This document shows, one piece after another, positions 60,490 to 64,000 of a DNA stretch of 64,000 nt. This DNA is from Membranipora membranacea (taxonomy: Eukaryota > Bryozoa > Gymnolaemata > Cheilostomatida > Membraniporidae). The DNA is taken from positions 28,508,025 to 28,572,024 of the forward strand of contig OU612070.1 in the NCBI GenBank assembly GCA_914767715.1, given 5' to 3'. A model generated the notes under the pieces. That model made no database searches and was not told where the DNA came from. It was given only the letters and a program-made list of their open reading frames with translations. Position numbers and translations under genes: made by a program. The stretch's first letter is position 1. Each line of letters begins with the position of its first letter.

Positions 60490-60587
60490 TCAATCAATGT
60501 TTGACTGCCAACACAACAAGGGGGCAGTCAAACATCATCATCATCATCATTCATTGCCAGGGACCAAAGTTTTGGAGTAATCCTGTG

Positions 60588-61642
60588 AGATAGTGTCTTA
60601 GCCTCATCCTAAAATAGTAAGTAAGACAATCAATGACTAGTGAGTGAGTACTACTAAGTAAGTAATAAAGTAAGTAGTAAGGACTGTTACTTACTCCTTG
60701 CTAATTAAATAATGCTAAGACCAAGGACTACAGTCTACTAGGACTAGGAGTAGGAGTAATCAGTAAGTAAGTAACTCCTTGCTAAGACTCACCACCTACC
60801 TTTCAATGGAAATTAAAGTAGTAGGCTTACCAATATGTACATATGTTCCTTGATTTCACCTCATTCATGTGTAACTAGAAATTCCACTCACACAACTTTA
60901 ATTCCTTGATTGTATGTTTTAATTTATAATTTGTAAATAAAATACTGCAAAAATGTGGAAAGAAGAAAACTGACAAAATAGTGGAATAGGTGCATTTATC
61001 ATAATTACGGCAAAGATGTGCCATATGTAGCAGACTAATTCTAATAGGGAAATAGCTCACTTTATGACGTCAATCACTTCGGCCATTGTGAAACTACTTT
61101 TGGTAAGTTTTAGGGCACAGAAACTTGTGTTTGACATAGTTGAACTCCCTCATATATATTGCTCTTATAAATATAGCTGGGACAATAGAAGTTGAAAATG
61201 TGAGTGCATACTGGTGAGCTTGTTCGACCACTGTAAATAGGGTTGATATTAAGTCAAACTGAAACTGTAAGAATTAAAACAACATGGCAGTTCACACAGT
61301 TTCTTTTTCAAAACAAAACTCCATGCAGTTTTACTTTAGAAAATGAAAGTGCTTGCTCAATCCATTTTGAGCCCACTTTGCCTGATATGCAAACTTTGTT
61401 TTATTGGTGCTATTTTTGTCACAGCTCAAAGTGAATGACCTGATTTAAGCTTATTTGTCTGTTTCATGTCACAGACACTGAAAGTTGCTCAGTCTGCAGT
61501 CAGCTTGTCTGTCTGTCTGTATGTGACAGTCAAGGCTAGAAAATTGTGTTGCTCATAATTTAATATTCCTCTTTTGCAGTCAGACTGATTATCCTATAAG
61601 AATAAGTGTTCATTGGATGAATTCAAAAACTCATAGCCGTAC
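60588..61642. other. Spacer upstream of the IRF gene
   Basis: The first 200 bases are low-complexity AGTAAGTAAG/AGGAGTAGG-type sequence. The rest is AT-rich and should contain the IRF promoter and 5' UTR. No exon supported. Confidence 0.45.
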
Positions 61643-64000
61643 ATGATGTCAGATGGAGGGTCGGAAGAAGCGCAGGCTACTCGGAATATTTGTAAGATTT
61701 GATATGTTTTTTAGGAGTTGAAACCAGTTTATTAACAGGTGTGTCATGAGACATCCAAACCATATCATCCATCCACAGCTCTATAAAATCAACTCATTCA
61801 GCCAGATTCTTTGAATCGTAAACTTTCTCACCAAGCTTTTTTTTTTATATATCCCCTAATGATGTCTCAATGCTTTTCCTAGATAAATTCATACAGAAAT
61901 ATCATTTTATGTTGATATCTGCTCAGTTTTGTGATTACTGCTTGTAGTGACAGTGTATGTTGATGGGGAGCAGGTTGATCTCGCCGAGGTGGAGATTGAG
62001 GAGAATAATGAGATTGTCGAGGAGATGGCCACTGAAGGGCTGACTGGAGATGGAGGATCTGTGGAGGTTCATACAGTCGAGCATGAAGGTAAGATGATAT
62101 CGCAATGGAACTCCTTACAATAATGAAGCTATGAATTTAAGAATAATACCAGTTTAACTTACACATATTTGATGTGCCTGGTGCCTGAAGAAACAAGATG
62201 GAGATACGAAATTGTATACCAATGTTTAAATCAAATGAAGCTATACGAGCTAGGAGATCGTGCGCAGCATTGAATACCCGACTCCATCCCAAGTTCTGGC
62301 ACAAGTTGTCACCTATATATTTAGCTTTTAGCTATAAATGTTACCTAATTGTATTTTCTGTTATCTATACAGGTGTAACATACACAATAGACCCTAATGT
62401 TCAGTATAGTACACAACAGGAAGTGATGGAGGAGGATGAAGCTGCGACAGCTTTACAGGCAGCAGCTAATGATGCAGCAGTGACTGGTAAACGTCTGCTC
62501 CTCAAGGTATATCCACATAACAGATCAAATTAATATTCTTACTGATGAAGTACTGCCAGGTTGCACTCTGCGCATGCGCACACTTTTGAGGCATTCATTG
62601 GTCTCCGCAGCATAGTACCTGAATTGGAGAAAGAATGTAAACCCATAATATGGAAATAATTAGGCATAAGTGGAACTCTGGCTTTGCTAGCTCATAACCT
62701 TTAACTCTTGGAGTTGCCTTTCTTGATGGAAGGCAGCGCCATCATCGCTGTGCTATAGAGACTGTCATGAGGCAATTTTGCAGGCAGATTGGCCAGTTTG
62801 AGCAGTTGCAAATTGTAACATTATTACCTATATAACATGATGTTTGTAAAATCATTATGGCACTTTCCCATATTTGTGGTTATTATATTGTACGGCAATG
62901 CTTGTAGGGATTTGTTCAGGATAAAGATGTTGGTATTTGTCATAATAATTTGTCACATTCAACCTCTTTATTAATCCATTACTATACACTCCTCTAAAAC
63001 GAAAAGAATAACACTAGCCTAAGGGCTCTGATGGCTGCAAGTGCGAGTAAATGGCATTATGTTATCAACGCACAGTGAAATGAGTGTTTGATAAAGTTAG
63101 GTCACCAACTCTCACTTACAACTGTCTGAGCATACAGACTACTATAACTGTCTGAGCATACAGACTACTATAACACCACAGCCTGATGATGAATGAGTGG
63201 TAAGGCTGATTCTGACTTGATATCACTATAGCATGTACATGTCGACTGTTATCACCACTGTGTTAAACACATTATAGGACTGGTTGGTACAGAAGTTAGA
63301 TTGTGAGGAAATGCCAGATATCCTCTCCTGGTATAACAAAGATGAAGGTCTATTTAAGATAAAATGGCTACACAAGGCTACAGACAGCTGGGAGGTGATG
63401 GCTGATGGTGTTCTCTTCAAACAGTGGTGTATCCATACTGGTATGTAAGGTATCCTGTGTTACTATATTAATATGATATGGTCAATGACCAGACTATCAC
63501 AGTTCAATGGTATTACTGGTGATTACCGACACGTATTTGTTATTGTCAAACACCACATGCTGTGACAAATAAAGGGTTGTACATGGTAGCAAATTTTTCC
63601 CACAATTATACCCCATGGAAGCGAGTCTGTTTGAGAATCCATCTCTTTGGCTCATTCCTGAGGATATATCTGTACTAACAATAAAAAGACTTTGTCTTTG
63701 TGATGTGATAATGGATTTTCGGTTCTTTCATAGATTCAATTGGAGGCTGACTATGAATACCTTATGTATATGTTGCTTTAGGTTTCAGTGGCCTGATACA
63801 TGATTCAAATACCTCTTTCTTATCAGTTTTATAATGAAATTCATTCTAACAATCAGGAATTATCTTGTCATACAAAAATGAGAAGAAGACAACTTTACAT
63901 AATAGACTTCAAAGAGTGTTTGGCTAAAAATTGCAATCAACAATTTGGATGCTTTATGCAGCTCCTTCAACTATTAGCTTGACATATTATTATTTACAGG
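61643..64000 (+). CDS. Interferon regulatory factor-like transcription factor (3' part outside window)
   Basis: Exons 61643-61691, 61948-62088, 62373-62506 and 63278-63440 join in phase; a TTTACAG acceptor at 63999 would open the next exon at 64000. Residues 1-108 are acidic (e.g. VEIEENNEIVEEMATEG). From residue 103 comes the IRF DNA-binding domain with its five spaced tryptophans at 110, 126, 138, 146 and 158 (KDWLVQKLD, LSWYNKDEGLFKIKWLH, SWEVMADGVLFKQWCIHTG). The family binds GAAA-rich promoter elements and controls immune and developmental genes. Most IRFs start with this domain, so a 100-residue acidic leader is unusual. The end of the DNA-binding domain and the association domain lie beyond the window. 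Confidence 0.9.
62553..62800. repeat. Dispersed repeat, copy 2 (IRF intron 3)
   Basis: Aligns with 16812-17100 in the same orientation over about 250 bases, including GGAGTTGCCTTTCTTGATGG and GCAGCGCCATCATCGCTGTG-like text. Lies within the 771-bp IRF intron 3. Confidence 0.7.

Larger units (their letters stand above)
56335..60490 (-). mobile_element. Near full-length CR1-like non-LTR retrotransposon
   Basis: Two intact overlapping frames, a PHD-finger ORF1 and an endonuclease/RT ORF2, followed by a 3' UTR that ends near a TATATATA tract at about 56320-56331. The combination fits the CR1/L2/Rex group; the exact clade needs a tree. The ends are approximate because no clear target duplication was found. 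It sits between RBM25 and the IRF gene. Confidence 0.85.

Overview
This window is nuclear DNA from an animal, most likely an invertebrate. The sequence is AT-rich. The genes are split by GT-AG introns of roughly 60 bp to 2.2 kb. They encode metazoan families: RBM25, an interferon regulatory factor, a caspase, a GT31 glycosyltransferase, a VMO-I protein and a PAN/F5/8-type-C-like secreted lectin. The gaps hold LINE, SINE and hAT-type transposon debris, minisatellites and many short palindromes. I cannot name the species; a sponge, cnidarian or other early-branching or marine invertebrate would fit.

Layout. 1-14,778 (minus): a giant gene with five short 5' exons and one uninterrupted exon of at least 11.4 kb that runs off the left edge. 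It encodes more than 4,070 residues of a tandem repeat I do not recognise (about 115-120 residues per unit), behind an N-terminus that looks myristoylated. This is the best candidate for something undescribed. 15,457-15,965: 42-bp minisatellite. 18,248-19,317 (minus): a VMO-I gene with two apparent homopolymer frameshifts. 22,869-23,380: a non-autonomous hAT element with a perfect 8-bp target duplication and a fourfold-amplified left end. 24,191-28,571 (minus): a beta-1,3-galactosyltransferase-like gene. 29-36 kb: RT debris, a 270-bp inverted repeat, micro-palindromes, a 91/92-bp satellite and a 22-bp minisatellite. 36,911-39,057 (minus): a secreted PAN/F5/8C-like protein. 41,191-44,179 (minus): a caspase with degenerate ankyrin-like repeats. 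45,906-54,868 (minus): the complete 16-exon RBM25 gene, with SINEs in intron 2. About 56.3-60.5 kb (minus): a coding-intact CR1-like LINE. 61,643 to the right edge (plus): the 5' half of an IRF gene.

The genes do not form an operon-like unit. RBM25 is a splicing housekeeping factor. IRF, caspase, the lectin-like protein and VMO-I belong to families often linked to innate defence, cell death or the extracellular matrix, but grouping them functionally would be inference. All multi-exon models here were assembled by hand from splice signals, reading-frame phase and family similarity; transcript evidence would be needed to confirm them.
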